Source: Streptomyces albipurpureus (GTDB lineage Bacteria; Actinomycetota; Actinomycetes; Streptomycetales; Streptomycetaceae). Taken from it: a stretch of 64,000 nucleotides of DNA. Numbering within the stretch: position 1 is the first letter of the stretch; every line of letters begins with the position of its first letter. Positions 49,255 through 58,073 of this stretch are shown here, in pieces. Both the position numbers and the translations under genes were made by a program. The stretch covers positions 213,735 through 277,734 of the forward strand of contig NZ_JAMQAW010000025.1 in assembly GCF_023701525.1 (NCBI RefSeq), in the 5' to 3' direction. The notes beneath the pieces were generated by a model. That model had not been told where the DNA came from. It saw only the letters and a list, made by a program, of their open reading frames with translations, and did not search any database.

Positions 49255-51645
49255 TCAGCCGCTCCAGGTCCAGTCGGCGACCTCGGGAAGGTCGATCCCA
49301 TGCTGCCGGATCCAGGCCCGATGGCGGGAGCGGACGTCCGCCATCGCCTGCCGCAACACCACGGCACGCGCCCCGAGACCGGGGACCCGGTCCACCACGT
49401 CCATCACCAGGCGATACCGGTCCAGGTCATTGCGGACGACCATGTCGAAGGGGGTCGTCGTGGTGCCTTCCTCCTTGTAGCCGCGGACATGGAGGTTGGC
49501 ATGGCCGTGGCGGCGGTAGGCGAGCCGGTGGATCAGCCAGGGATAGCCGTGGTAGGCGAAGATCACCGGCTTGTCCCGGGTGAACAGCGTGTCGTACTCG
49601 GCGTCCGTCATCCCGTGGGGGTGCTCACCGTTGGGCAGCAGTCTGGCCATGTCGACCACGTTGACCACCCGTACGGAGAGTTCGGGTGCGTGCTCACGCA
49701 GGAGTTGCGCCGCCGCGAGGATCTCCTGGGTGGGGACGTCCCCGGCGCAGGCGAGCACCACATCGGGCTCGCGGTCCGGCTGCTCCGTACTCGCCCAAGC
49801 CCAGGCACCCGCGCCCCTGGCGCAGTGCGCGCGTGCCTCATCGAGCGTGAGCCAGTCGAAGCAGGGCTGCTTCCCCGCGACGATCACATTGACGTAGTCA
49901 CGGCTGCGCAGCACATGATCGGCCACGGAGAGCAGGGTGTTGGCGTCCGGTGGGAGGTAGACCCGCACGACCTCGGGGCTCTTGTTGAGGACATGGTCGA
50001 CGAAGCCGGGGTCCTGGTGGGAGAAGCCGTTGTGGTCCTGGCGCCAGACATGTGAGGTCAGCAGGTAGTTCAGCGAGGCGACGGGGCGCCGCCAGGGCAG
50101 TCTGCGCGAGGTACGCAGCCACTTGATGTGCTGGTTGACCATCGAGTCGACGATGTGGGCGAAGGCTTCGTAGCAGGAGAAGAGACCGTGTCGACCGGTC
50201 AGCACATAGCCTTCGAGCCAGCCCTGGCAGAGGTGCTCCGAGAGGACTTCCATCACCCTGCCCTCACGGGACAGGTGCTCGTCGGTGGCGAGGGTGCGCT
50301 CCTGCCATGCCTTGCCGGTGACCTCATAGAGGGCATCGAGGCGGTTGGAGGCGGTCTCGTCCGGGCCGACGACCCTGAAGTCCCTCCGTGGCGCGGTCGC
50401 TTCCATCACCGCGGCCAGCAGATCACCCAGAACCCGAGTCGGCTCATGGACACTGCCACCGCGACGGGAAACTTCGACGGCGAACTCCTCAAGGGCGGGT
50501 AGCGGTAGCTCACGGAGCAGTACCCCGCCGTTGGCGTACGGCACCGCGCCGAGGCGTCGGCTGCCGCTCGGCACACAGGACAGCACCTGGGGGACGGGCT
50601 GTCCCGACCCGTCGAAGAGTTCTTCGGGGCGGTAGGAGCGCAGCCAGGCCTCCAACTCCTGGAGATGCTCCGGGTTGTCACGGACCTCCGCGAGCGGCAC
50701 CTGGTGGGAGCGCCATGTCCCCTCGACCGGGAGGCCGTCCACCGTGCGAGGGCCGGTCCAGCCCTTGGGGGTGCGCAGTACCACCATGGGCCAGCGCGGT
50801 CGTTCCCGGGCGCCGTCGCGGCGCGCCGCGCGCTGGATGGACTCGATCCGGTCCAGTGCGGTGTCGAAGGCCATGGCCAGCGCACGGTGTACGGCGGCGG
50901 GCTCGTCGCCGGTCACCTGGATCGGCTCATAGCCGTAGCCGCGCAGCAGGTCGTCGAGTTCCGGCTCGGGGAGCCGGGCGAGCACCGCTGGGTTTGCGAT
51001 CTTGTAGCCGTTGAGATGGAGGATGGGCAGTACGGCTCCGTCGTGCACCGGGTCGAGGAACTTGTTGGAGTGCCAGGAGGCGGCGAGCGGTCCGGTCTCG
51101 GCCTCCCCGTCGCCGATGACGCAGGCGACGAGCAGATGGGGGTGGTCGAAGGCCGCGCCGAAGGCGTGGGCGAGCGAGTAGCCCAGCTCACCCCCTTCGT
51201 GGATCGACCCGGGTGTCTCCGGCGCCACATGGCTCGGTACCCCACCGGGGAAGGAGAACTGCCGGAACAGCCGCTCCATCCCCGCACGGTCTCGGGTCAC
51301 ATCGGGGTAGGTCTCCGTGTAGCTGCCCTCCAGCCAGGAGCCCGCGAGCACCGCGGGTCCGCCGTGTCCTGGCCCCCAGACGCAGAGGGTTTCCACACCG
51401 CGGGTGGCGATGAGCCGATTGAGGTGGGTGTAGACGAGGTTCAGCCCGGGCGAGGTGCCCCAGTGGCCCAGCAGCCGGGGTTTGATGTGCTCGGGGCGCA
51501 GCGGCTCTTGCAGCAGCGGATTGGCCTGGAGGTAGATCTGCCCCACGGAGAGGTAGTTCGCGGCGCGCCAGTGGGCGTCGAGGGCGGCGAGTTCGGTTTC
51601 ACCGAGCCGGTCGGGGAGGCCGGTGACGGTGGGGGCATCGGTCAT
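49255..51645 (-). CDS. Xylulose-5-phosphate/fructose-6-phosphate phosphoketolase
   Basis: 796 residues, full length for the family. Thiamine-diphosphate and active-site blocks include HWGTSPGLNLVYTHLNRLI, WGPGHGGPAVLAGSWLEGSY, PGSIHEGGELGYSLAHAFGA, VIGDGEAETGPLAASWHSNK, LHLNGYKIANP and SHVWRQDHNGFSHQDPGFVD. It splits xylulose-5-phosphate (and often fructose-6-phosphate) with phosphate into acetyl-phosphate and a shorter sugar phosphate. An acetate kinase gene often accompanies it, but none is adjacent here. The ATG at 51645 has GAGAAGG upstream; the extra frame to 51744 is not family sequence. Confidence 0.95.
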   Translation of the reverse strand: MTDAPTVTGLPDRLGETELAALDAHWRAANYLSVGQIYLQANPLLQEPLRPEHIKPRLLGHWGTSPGLNLVYTHLNRLIATRGVETLCVWGPGHGGPAVLAGSWLEGSYTETYPDVTRDRAGMERLFRQFSFPGGVPSHVAPETPGSIHEGGELGYSLAHAFGAAFDHPHLLVACVIGDGEAETGPLAASWHSNKFLDPVHDGAVLPILHLNGYKIANPAVLARLPEPELDDLLRGYGYEPIQVTGDEPAAVHRALAMAFDTALDRIESIQRAARRDGARERPRWPMVVLRTPKGWTGPRTVDGLPVEGTWRSHQVPLAEVRDNPEHLQELEAWLRSYRPEELFDGSGQPVPQVLSCVPSGSRRLGAVPYANGGVLLRELPLPALEEFAVEVSRRGGSVHEPTRVLGDLLAAVMEATAPRRDFRVVGPDETASNRLDALYEVTGKAWQERTLATDEHLSREGRVMEVLSEHLCQGWLEGYVLTGRHGLFSCYEAFAHIVDSMVNQHIKWLRTSRRLPWRRPVASLNYLLTSHVWRQDHNGFSHQDPGFVDHVLNKSPEVVRVYLPPDANTLLSVADHVLRSRDYVNVIVAGKQPCFDWLTLDEARAHCARGAGAWAWASTEQPDREPDVVLACAGDVPTQEILAAAQLLREHAPELSVRVVNVVDMARLLPNGEHPHGMTDAEYDTLFTRDKPVIFAYHGYPWLIHRLAYRRHGHANLHVRGYKEEGTTTTPFDMVVRNDLDRYRLVMDVVDRVPGLGARAVVLRQAMADVRSRHRAWIRQHGIDLPEVADWTWSG

Positions 51646-51812
51646 GGTGTCGCCTTCTCTCTCCGGACCGGGTCTTCGCCTGGGGTGTCCCAAACCGCTG
51701 CCGCACCGGCACGGGCACCGCTCCGCCACGGTCCGATGGCGCACGGTCAGCGCGGGGAGCGCTGATCAGGCCCTGGGGGGATGAGCAGGCGGGGGAGCTG
51801 TGATCGGCCCGG

Positions 51813-53207
51813 CTAGTCCTCGCCGTACCAGAGGGTGGTGATGTTGCAGAACTCCCGGATGCCGTGGCTGGAGAGCTCCCTGCCGTAGCCGGACCGTTTG
51901 ACGCCGCCGAAGGGAAGCGCGGGATGGGAGGCTGTCATCCCGTTGAAGAAGACACCGCCCGCCTCGATGTCCTGGGCGAGCCGGGCCATCTCCTCCTCGT
52001 CCCGCGTCCAGGCGTTGGAGCTGAGTCCGAACGGGGTGTTGTTGGCGAGGGCCACCGCCTCGTCGAGGTCGGCGACCCGGTAGACCGTGGCCACCGGCCC
52101 GAATGTCTCCTCCTGGTGGATACGCATGGTGGCGTCCACTCCGGTGAGCACCGTGGGTTCGTAGAACCAGCCGCGGTCCATCCCCGGGGGTCGCCTGCCA
52201 CCGCACCGCGCGACGGCGCCGTGTGCCAGGGCGTCCTCGACCAGTTCTTCCAGATCCGCGCGCCCCTGTTCCATGGCGAGCGGCCCCACCTGTACGGACT
52301 CATCCAGCGGATCGCCGACGTTGAGCTTCCGCATCCCCGCGGTGAATCGCTCCAGGAAGGCGTCGTGGACGGCGGTGTGGACGATAAACCGCTTGGCGGC
52401 GATACAGGACTGACCGTTGTTCTGAACCCGGGCCTTGACGGCTGTGTCGGCCGCGCGGTCGACATCGGCCGATGACATCACCAGATAGGGGTCGCTGCCG
52501 CCGAGTTCAAGGACGGTCTTCTTCACCTCATCGCCCGCGATCGCGGCGACCGAGCGCCCGGCGGGTTCGCTGCCGGTCAGGGTGGCTGCCGCGATCCGAC
52601 GGTCGCGCAGCACACCCTCCACCGCGCCCGAACCCACGAGCAGGGTCGAGAAGCTGCCTTCCGGCCAGCCCGCGCGCCGAAAGAGGTCATGGAGGTACAG
52701 CGCCGTCTGGGGAACGTTCGACGCGTGCTTGAGCAGCCCGGTGTTGCCCGCCATCAGCGCGGGGGCGGCAAAGCGCACGACCTGCCAGAGCGGAAAGTTC
52801 CAGGGCATGACGGCCAGCACCACGCCGAGTGGGCGGTAGCGCACGATCGCCCGGGCGGCGCCCGCGTCCTTGATGTCATCGGGTGAGGGATGCTCATCGG
52901 CGAGCAGTCGGGGCGCGTGGTGGGCGTACCAGCGCATCGCCTTGGCGCACTTGGCCGCTTCCGCGCGGGCCGCCGCGATCGGTTTGCCCATCTCGACGGT
53001 CATCGTGCGGGCGATGTGTTCCTGGTCCTCATCCAGCAGCGCGGCAGCACGGTTGAGCAGCCGGGCGCGGGTGTCGAAGTCGAGGGTTCGCTGCTCATCG
53101 ACGGCCGCCCTGGCGAGGGCGATGCGCCTTTCGATCTCATCGGGGCCATGGGCCTCGAAGGTCTTGAGCGTCTCACCGGTGGCGGGGTTGACGGTCGCGA
53201 TGGGCAT
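51813..53207 (-). CDS. NAD(P)-dependent aldehyde dehydrogenase, succinate-semialdehyde type
   Basis: 464 residues. Blocks are YRPLGVVLAVMPWNFPLWQV, TLTGSEPAGRSVAAIAGDEV, KTVLELGGSDPYLVMSSADV (E234), RVQNNGQSCIAAKRFIVHTA (catalytic C268) and QEETFGPVATVYRV. The closest family pattern is the NADP-dependent succinate-semialdehyde dehydrogenase group, though other aldehydes are possible. It precedes the phosphoketolase on the same strand by about 167 bases and may share a role in redox balance. Start ATG has CAGGAGACAG upstream. Confidence 0.9.
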   Translation of the reverse strand: MPIATVNPATGETLKTFEAHGPDEIERRIALARAAVDEQRTLDFDTRARLLNRAAALLDEDQEHIARTMTVEMGKPIAAARAEAAKCAKAMRWYAHHAPRLLADEHPSPDDIKDAGAARAIVRYRPLGVVLAVMPWNFPLWQVVRFAAPALMAGNTGLLKHASNVPQTALYLHDLFRRAGWPEGSFSTLLVGSGAVEGVLRDRRIAAATLTGSEPAGRSVAAIAGDEVKKTVLELGGSDPYLVMSSADVDRAADTAVKARVQNNGQSCIAAKRFIVHTAVHDAFLERFTAGMRKLNVGDPLDESVQVGPLAMEQGRADLEELVEDALAHGAVARCGGRRPPGMDRGWFYEPTVLTGVDATMRIHQEETFGPVATVYRVADLDEAVALANNTPFGLSSNAWTRDEEEMARLAQDIEAGGVFFNGMTASHPALPFGGVKRSGYGRELSSHGIREFCNITTLWYGED

Positions 53208-53270
53208 GGGCTGTCTCCTGCTCGTGCGGCCGGTCCGGGTGCGGCCACGGGGGGCTGGGGCCTGGGTCGC

Positions 53271-53657
53271 TCAGCGATGTGCCGGTGCGTGGCTCTCCAG
53301 CCGCAACTGGACGTCCTTCTCCTGGTCGCCGGCCGCCATGCCCTCGTCCTTGACCTGGAACGCGGTGGCCAGGGTCTCCCGCATCCGGTCGACCGCCCAG
53401 TAGCCGCCCTGCAACTCAGCTACCACCGGGGAGCCCAGGGTGAGGGGCCCAGCGGGGGCCCTCGGTGCTCCGGTGACCTCAAAGGTCCCGGTCCAGACGG
53501 TCGTATGGCCCTCGGAGACATGCTCCGCGAGTTCATCGGCCGCGCGATCGGACGCGTAGGACTCGGCCAGTACGCGAAAGACCGTGTCGGCGTCTTCCTT
53601 GGCGCAGTCGCTGATCGTCACCGCGACCGGTGAGCCGGACTGTTCGGCGCTGTTCAC
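53271..53657 (-). CDS. Hypothetical protein
   Basis: 128 residues, soluble, acidic at the start (ISDCAKEDADTVFRVLAESY, RAADELAEHVSEGHTTVWTG) with a beta-like second half (GPLTLGSPVVAELQGGYWAV). I do not recognise a family. It starts at GTG 53657 and lies 63 bases before the aldehyde dehydrogenase on the same strand, so the two may be co-transcribed. Codon use looks like that of a real gene. Confidence 0.62.
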   Translation of the reverse strand: MNSAEQSGSPVAVTISDCAKEDADTVFRVLAESYASDRAADELAEHVSEGHTTVWTGTFEVTGAPRAPAGPLTLGSPVVAELQGGYWAVDRMRETLATAFQVKDEGMAAGDQEKDVQLRLESHAPAHR

Positions 53658-53755
53658 CGTGGTGCCTCACTCTCCCTGAGGGGTGTCACTTCCAGGCTCA
53701 CCCGACCTGGGGCGGGGTGCGAGTCGGAAAGCGCGTACGCCCGTGGTGCGGGTGA

Positions 53756-54064
53756 TCAGCCGGTGGGCTCATCCGGCACGGGCTGTTCGGGGTGGACGGA
53801 CCCGCTGCGTGGCTCGCCACGGCCGGCGCCGGCCTCGTCCGCTTCGGGAAGCCGCTGGTCACCGGGGTCGTCTGCGGATTCATCGGGTTCATCGGCGGAC
53901 TCGTCGGACGACGGCGGCGGAGGGACGTCGAGATAGTCGCCGCCTTCCTGTACCTGCTGATCGGGCAGATCCCTCGGCACCGGCTGATCGGGGTGCTGTT
54001 CCTGTTCCTGGTCCCGGTCCTGGTCTTGGTCCTGGTCCCGGTCTTGCTGGCGGGTGTCGGCCAT
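53756..54064 (-). CDS. Low-complexity Asp/Gln-repeat protein
   Basis: 102 residues, no hydrophobic segment. It starts MADTRQQDRDQDQDQDRDQE, then has Pro- and Ser/Asp-rich stretches (DVPPPPSSDESADEPDESAD) and no predicted fold. The ATG at 54064 has GGAG ten bases upstream. It resembles intrinsically disordered small proteins of streptomycetes, but I cannot name a family. It lies behind the WhiB gene on the same strand. Confidence 0.5.
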   Translation of the reverse strand: MADTRQQDRDQDQDQDRDQEQEQHPDQPVPRDLPDQQVQEGGDYLDVPPPPSSDESADEPDESADDPGDQRLPEADEAGAGRGEPRSGSVHPEQPVPDEPTG

Positions 54065-54126
54065 GGTGATGACTCCACATCGGCGAGGCTGTCCCGCGGT
54101 TGTCGCGGGCGGGTCGGACGGCGGAT

Positions 54127-54387
54127 TCAGTGCACTGCGGCGCGCTGGGGAGGGCCGTAGGGTCCGTCGTAGCTGACGGAGCGGCGCTGGGTGGCGTTCA
54201 CCCCGCCCCAGACGCCGCTGCGCTGGCCGGTGCTCTTCGCCCAGTCGTAGCAAGCGTCCGCCACCGGGCAGCGCTCACACACCTGCCGCGCGCGGTCCAC
54301 CTGCTCGGCGTCGGGTCCCACCGCGCTGATCGGGAAGAAGAGCTCTGGGTCCTCGCTCACGCACGCGGCGTCGCGCTGCCATTCCAT
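54127..54387 (-). CDS. WhiB-family iron-sulfur transcription factor
   Basis: 86 residues. The four cluster-binding Cys are C9 (RDAACVSEDPELFFP) and C37, C40, C46 (QVCERCPVADACYDWA). The turn motif GVWGGVNATQRR follows, with a short tail. WhiB-like proteins bind a 4Fe-4S cluster and work with the major sigma factor, often sensing oxygen or nitric oxide. The ATG at 54387 matches the usual family start (MEWQ); an in-frame ATG at 54438 would add 17 residues and cannot be excluded. Confidence 0.9.
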   Translation of the reverse strand: MEWQRDAACVSEDPELFFPISAVGPDAEQVDRARQVCERCPVADACYDWAKSTGQRSGVWGGVNATQRRSVSYDGPYGPPQRAAVH

Positions 54388-54442
54388 GGTCTGGACGCCT
54401 TCTGGCACAGCCGCTCGAAAGCGCGGTGGCTGACGCATGCGA

Positions 54443-54613
54443 TCAGTCCTCGCCTCGGACGACGTTGCCCTCGCGCCCGGGGTCGGGGGCGCTTCTCCGC
54501 GGGTCGTCCGGCTGCCGCTCGGCGAGGGCTGGGACCCAGGTGCGTATCCGCTCCCGCCGCGGCGTCGCTCGTTCCATCGACAGATGCAAGGGATGAACCC
54601 TGCCGGTTGTCAT
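54443..54613 (-). CDS. Small hypothetical protein
   Basis: 56 residues: MTTGRVHPLHLSMERATPRR then ERIRTWVPALAERQPDDPRR. It is basic, with no membrane segment. No family is recognised. It is listed because its ATG has an excellent AGGAGG site six bases upstream and it lies directly before the WhiB gene on the same strand, with which it may be co-transcribed. Confidence 0.45.
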   Translation of the reverse strand: MTTGRVHPLHLSMERATPRRERIRTWVPALAERQPDDPRRSAPDPGREGNVVRGED

Positions 54614-54772
54614 CGGTCCTCCTGGGGGCTTGAGTCGATCGCCGGCACTCACCGACGCCTCGGGTACCCGTCTGCCCCAGGAGTAACGAAGAACGCCGAA
54701 ATCCCCGAATCAGCCACCGATGCGGAGAACCGCCGCCGATCACGGCACGGCACCACCGGCCCTGGAGAGCCT

Positions 54773-55411
54773 TCAGGCGGTTGAGGGCTGATCGGGCGAG
54801 TGCGGTCCTTGTCCGCGCACCCACACGACGAGGATCATCGAGACCACTGCCGCGAGCGCACACCAGGTGGAGACGAACTCGGTGCGCCAGAGCACTGCGC
54901 ACACCGCCGCGCCCACCCCGGTCAAGGCTCCCAGCACTCGTAGGGTCGGATCGCCGCTGAGCAACAGCGCGCCCACCGTCGCCAGCAGATACCCGGCGAT
55001 GATCAGCTGTGGTTGGGGAAGGTCCAGCAGATAACCGACCTGGTGCCCCCGGATTTCCGCCACGACCGTCCGGGTGGCCAGGCAGTACGTCAGCACGGCC
55101 GTGGTGAGAAGTCCCGCCGCGAGGGGGATGGTGAGGCGTTTTCGGGCTGCGGCCGGCGCCACGAGAAGTACCCCGAGCGGCACCCACCAAGCCAACAGCG
55201 GTAGGGCGATCACCGCCCAGATGAGGGTCGCCCATCCCGTGCCGCCGCCGTGGCGCCAGATGAGGGACTCCACGATCTGATGCGCGCCCAGCAGGAGCGG
55301 TAGCGCGGCGAGTGGCAACTGACGGACCGTGTGCACCTGGCTGACGCAGTACACCCCGGTCGCACCCACGGCGGCACCGGCGACAAGATCCGCCGTGGCG
55401 CTCCAGCACAT
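54773..55411 (-). CDS. DUF6629-type integral membrane protein
   Basis: 212 residues with about seven hydrophobic helices. It starts MCWSATADLVAGAAVGATGV and has LPLAALPLLLGAHQIVESLI, which are typical of the DUF6629 family. The function is unknown. The ATG at 55411 is where the family begins; the longer frame to 55537 overlaps nothing useful. Confidence 0.82.
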   Translation of the reverse strand: MCWSATADLVAGAAVGATGVYCVSQVHTVRQLPLAALPLLLGAHQIVESLIWRHGGGTGWATLIWAVIALPLLAWWVPLGVLLVAPAAARKRLTIPLAAGLLTTAVLTYCLATRTVVAEIRGHQVGYLLDLPQPQLIIAGYLLATVGALLLSGDPTLRVLGALTGVGAAVCAVLWRTEFVSTWCALAAVVSMILVVWVRGQGPHSPDQPSTA

Positions 55412-55549
55412 GGCGCACACCCCAGGGCCGTAGTGGACGGAACGAAGACGGCCGCATCCCGAGCGGGCGCTTCCCGCGCCTGGTCCGGCCGACCCTGACA
55501 TCGGCCGCCGCCCCATCTGACCACGCGCGGGCCGCACCCTCGCCGGACC

Positions 55550-56365
55550 TCACGCCGGCGCGTCGAAATCCAGATCCGCCACGACCGCGGTGTGGTCCGA
55601 CGGCCACACCCCGCCGACGGGGCCGTCACCCGCGCGCCGCACCGAGCGGACCGTGCCAGGCCCCTGTCCAAGATGGATGTAGTCGCAGCGCAGATCGAGT
55701 GCGAAGGAGCGCGGGACGTACGGGTTTGACGCAAGCCAGGTGGCCGCGGGGGCTGAGGGGTCGGCGAACTCCCAGGTGTCCACGAGTACCTGCCCGGGGA
55801 CGACCGGGGCCGTGCGGTAGCCGCCGAGGAGTCGCATCTCATCGGAGTCGGGCCAGGCGTTGTGATCACCCGTGACCACGGGCGGGAGGGGGCCCTCCCC
55901 CCGCTGGGCGGCGACGAACCGGGCGAGGGCGGCGACCTGCCCGCAGCGGGTCGCCGACTCGCCGAGGCCCGGGTTCAGATGGGTGGTGAAGAAGGGGAGC
56001 CGATGCTCGGGCCCGTCGAGCAGGGTGTGCAGTACCAGCCGCCCATCGTCCCGGCCGCCCTCGGCGGGTAGCCGCAGTACCGCCCGATCGACGATGGGCC
56101 AGCGGCTGAGAACCGCGTTACCGACCTCGGCCGTGGTCTCACCGGCCTGTCCGCGCCAGCGGTCCGGGGTGTCGGACGCGGCCCAGGTCCAACGCATTCC
56201 GAGGCGGTCGGCAAGCCAGCCGGCGAGGTTGTCGTCACCATCCGCCCAGACCTCCTGGAGGCCCACCACATCCGGCCTCAGTTCGGCGAGGACGGCGAGG
56301 ATCGCCTCCCGCCGCTGCCGCCAAGGCCCAAACCGCCACCACACGTTCCAGGTCACCACACGCAT
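55550..56365 (-). CDS. Endonuclease/exonuclease/phosphatase (EEP) family protein
   Basis: 271 residues. The fold markers are MRVVTWNVWWRFG, PDVVGLQEVWADGDDN (metal Glu), FFTTHLNPGLGES, PVVTGDHNAWPDSDE and VWPSDHTAVVADLDF (catalytic His-Asp). These are the residues that bind magnesium and cleave phosphodiesters in this superfamily. No signal peptide is present, so it acts inside the cell; the substrate (nucleic acid, lipid or sugar phosphate) is unknown. The ATG at 56365 has GGAGGG upstream. Confidence 0.85.
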   Translation of the reverse strand: MRVVTWNVWWRFGPWRQRREAILAVLAELRPDVVGLQEVWADGDDNLAGWLADRLGMRWTWAASDTPDRWRGQAGETTAEVGNAVLSRWPIVDRAVLRLPAEGGRDDGRLVLHTLLDGPEHRLPFFTTHLNPGLGESATRCGQVAALARFVAAQRGEGPLPPVVTGDHNAWPDSDEMRLLGGYRTAPVVPGQVLVDTWEFADPSAPAATWLASNPYVPRSFALDLRCDYIHLGQGPGTVRSVRRAGDGPVGGVWPSDHTAVVADLDFDAPA

Positions 56366-56520
56366 CAGCGCCCCGCCCTCCCTCGGTGCGCCCATCCTGG
56401 CCGAGCCGGGCCGGTGAGTAGCCGCAGTTGCGCGACTTCCCTGGCGCGTCCTCCGGGCGCTGGGGGGTACCACCGTGGCCGGTCCTCTTCAGTGGCGGAA
56501 CGGGGCACCGTCCCCGGCTG

Positions 56521-57315
56521 CTAGACCAGCCGGCGATTGGCCAGCACGGGCACCGCCTTGCGCACGGTGGTCACCTCGGCGAGGTCAAGATCGGCCACCA
56601 GCAGCCCCGGCGCCGATTCCAGCCGCTCCCGTACCGTCCCATCCGGCCCGATCACCGCGCTGTACCCGATCCCCGCGGGAGTCTTCGCGGGCGTCTCCCG
56701 TCCCGAGGCGACCGGGTCGGCCTGGTCCACGGCGGCGACCCAGAGGGTGGCGTCCAGCGCTCGGGCCCGGATGAGCAACTCCCACTGGTCGCGCTTGCCA
56801 GGACCGGCTCCCCAGGACGCCGGCAGCAGGCTGAGGGCGGCCCCGGCATCGGCATGGGCCCGGAACAGTTCGGGAAACCGGACGTCGTAACAGGTGGCAA
56901 GGCCCACGGTGACGTCGTCAACCTCGATGGTGACCACTTTCGATCCGGCGGCGACAGTGGCCGACTCGGTGAAACCGAAGGCGTCAAAGAGGTGGATCTT
57001 GTCATAGGAGGCTTCCACACCGGGGCCGGTGGCCAGCAGTGTGTTGGCCACTCTGCCGTCCGGCGCGGGGGTGAACATCCCGGCGACCACGACCAGTCCG
57101 GTCTCTTGGGCGATCCCTCGCACCTGGTCCGCCCATGGGCCGTCCAGCGGCTGGGCCAACGGGGCGAGTCGGGTGCCGAAGCACGCCATCGTGGCCTCGG
57201 GGAAGGCGATGAGCTGTGCACCGGATTCGGCCGCACGCTGCGCCTGCTCCCGTACGACGAGGAGATTGTGCTCGGGGTCGGGGCCGGTGGTGATCTGGCT
57301 CAGGGCGATACGCAT
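56521..57315 (-). CDS. Carbon-nitrogen hydrolase (nitrilase superfamily)
   Basis: 264 residues. The Glu-Lys-Cys triad is complete: IAFPEATMACFG (E40), SYDKIHLFDAFGF (K106) and LATCYDVRFPELFRAHADAG (C142). The sequence is of the Nit2/omega-amidase-like branch, which removes amide groups from small metabolites such as 2-oxoglutaramate or deaminated glutathione. The ATG has AAGGA seven bases upstream. Confidence 0.88.
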   Translation of the reverse strand: MRIALSQITTGPDPEHNLLVVREQAQRAAESGAQLIAFPEATMACFGTRLAPLAQPLDGPWADQVRGIAQETGLVVVAGMFTPAPDGRVANTLLATGPGVEASYDKIHLFDAFGFTESATVAAGSKVVTIEVDDVTVGLATCYDVRFPELFRAHADAGAALSLLPASWGAGPGKRDQWELLIRARALDATLWVAAVDQADPVASGRETPAKTPAGIGYSAVIGPDGTVRERLESAPGLLVADLDLAEVTTVRKAVPVLANRRLV

Positions 57316-57459
57316 GGACGTCCTTGGAGTGAGGAGGCGGACCGGGTGCCATCGGCGCAGTGCACCGTACTCCCCGCACCCACTGTCACCGTCACAGGGA
57401 CGTGGTATCGCCGCGATGGGCCGGGAACCGAGCCCAGCCGGGCTGCCGCGGAACCGCTC

Positions 57460-57819
57460 TCAGGACGGAGGCTCATGCAGTCCGAAGGGCGAGCCCTGAT
57501 CGTCATGGCAGAAGGTGAACCGGCCAAAACGAGCAACCGTCGCCTCGTCCTCACCCAGGTCGAAGTCATCGACCGTTCCGCCGAGTGCCATGACCCGCTC
57601 CCGTGCGGCGCTCATGTCGGAGACCCGGAAGAACAGATAGGGAGCCGCGGCGGAATCCCCGCTGTGCACCCCACCGGGAACGGTCGGCGTCTCGATCGCG
57701 TACCCGCCCTCACCACCTGGTCCGGGCCGAAAGGTCCAGCCGAACAACTCGCCGTAGAAGGCGCGGGCCCGCTCCGCATCGGCCACGCCCAGTTCGAAGA
57801 AGGAAATCTCACCAGTCAC
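57460..57819 (-). CDS. VOC family protein
   Basis: 119 residues, a single glyoxalase-fold unit: SFFELGVADAERARAFYGEL, YAIETPTVPGGVHSG, and FGRFTFCHDDQGSPFGLHEP. The substrate is unknown. The start is GTG at 57819; the nearest good ribosome site (GGAAGG) lies about 13 bases away, so the exact start is uncertain. It is divergent from mutA. Confidence 0.78.
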   Translation of the reverse strand: MTGEISFFELGVADAERARAFYGELFGWTFRPGPGGEGGYAIETPTVPGGVHSGDSAAAPYLFFRVSDMSAARERVMALGGTVDDFDLGEDEATVARFGRFTFCHDDQGSPFGLHEPPS

Positions 57820-58003
57820 AGCGGGGGCCGCCTTCCATCAGATGGCAGTCCCCTCACCGTACGGCTGACACCCCGGGGTCGCACCCGGCGGACCCCAATC
57901 TTCCGCTACCGACCTGGTCAAGGGCTCGTACCGCAGCGCCGGCCGAGAGGAAGCCGGTGTACGCCCCAACGGAGTAGTCCATAGGACGAAAAGGATCAAG
58001 TCC

Positions 58004-58066
58004 TCACAGAGAGTGCAAGGTCACAGTCTGTGCCCCTGCTGCCTCACTGTGTCCTTGTCCTAGCAT
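58004..58066 (+). promoter_or_regulatory. mutA promoter with CACAG/CTGTG operator-like repeats
   Basis: TAGCAT (58061-58066) stands seven bases before the mutA ATG, so the message is probably leaderless; the -35 is weak. Upstream, TCACAG occurs at 58004 and 58021, and CACAG-T-CTGTG (58022-58032) is a perfect palindrome with another CTGTG at 58047. These may bind a propionate-responsive regulator; that is inference. Confidence 0.5.
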
Positions 58067-58073
58067 CCGACCC

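Noticed and set aside
57985..58073. Possible cobalamin riboswitch before mutA
   Set aside because: The -10 hexamer is seven bases from the start codon, leaving no leader for a riboswitch, and no B12-box sequence is seen.
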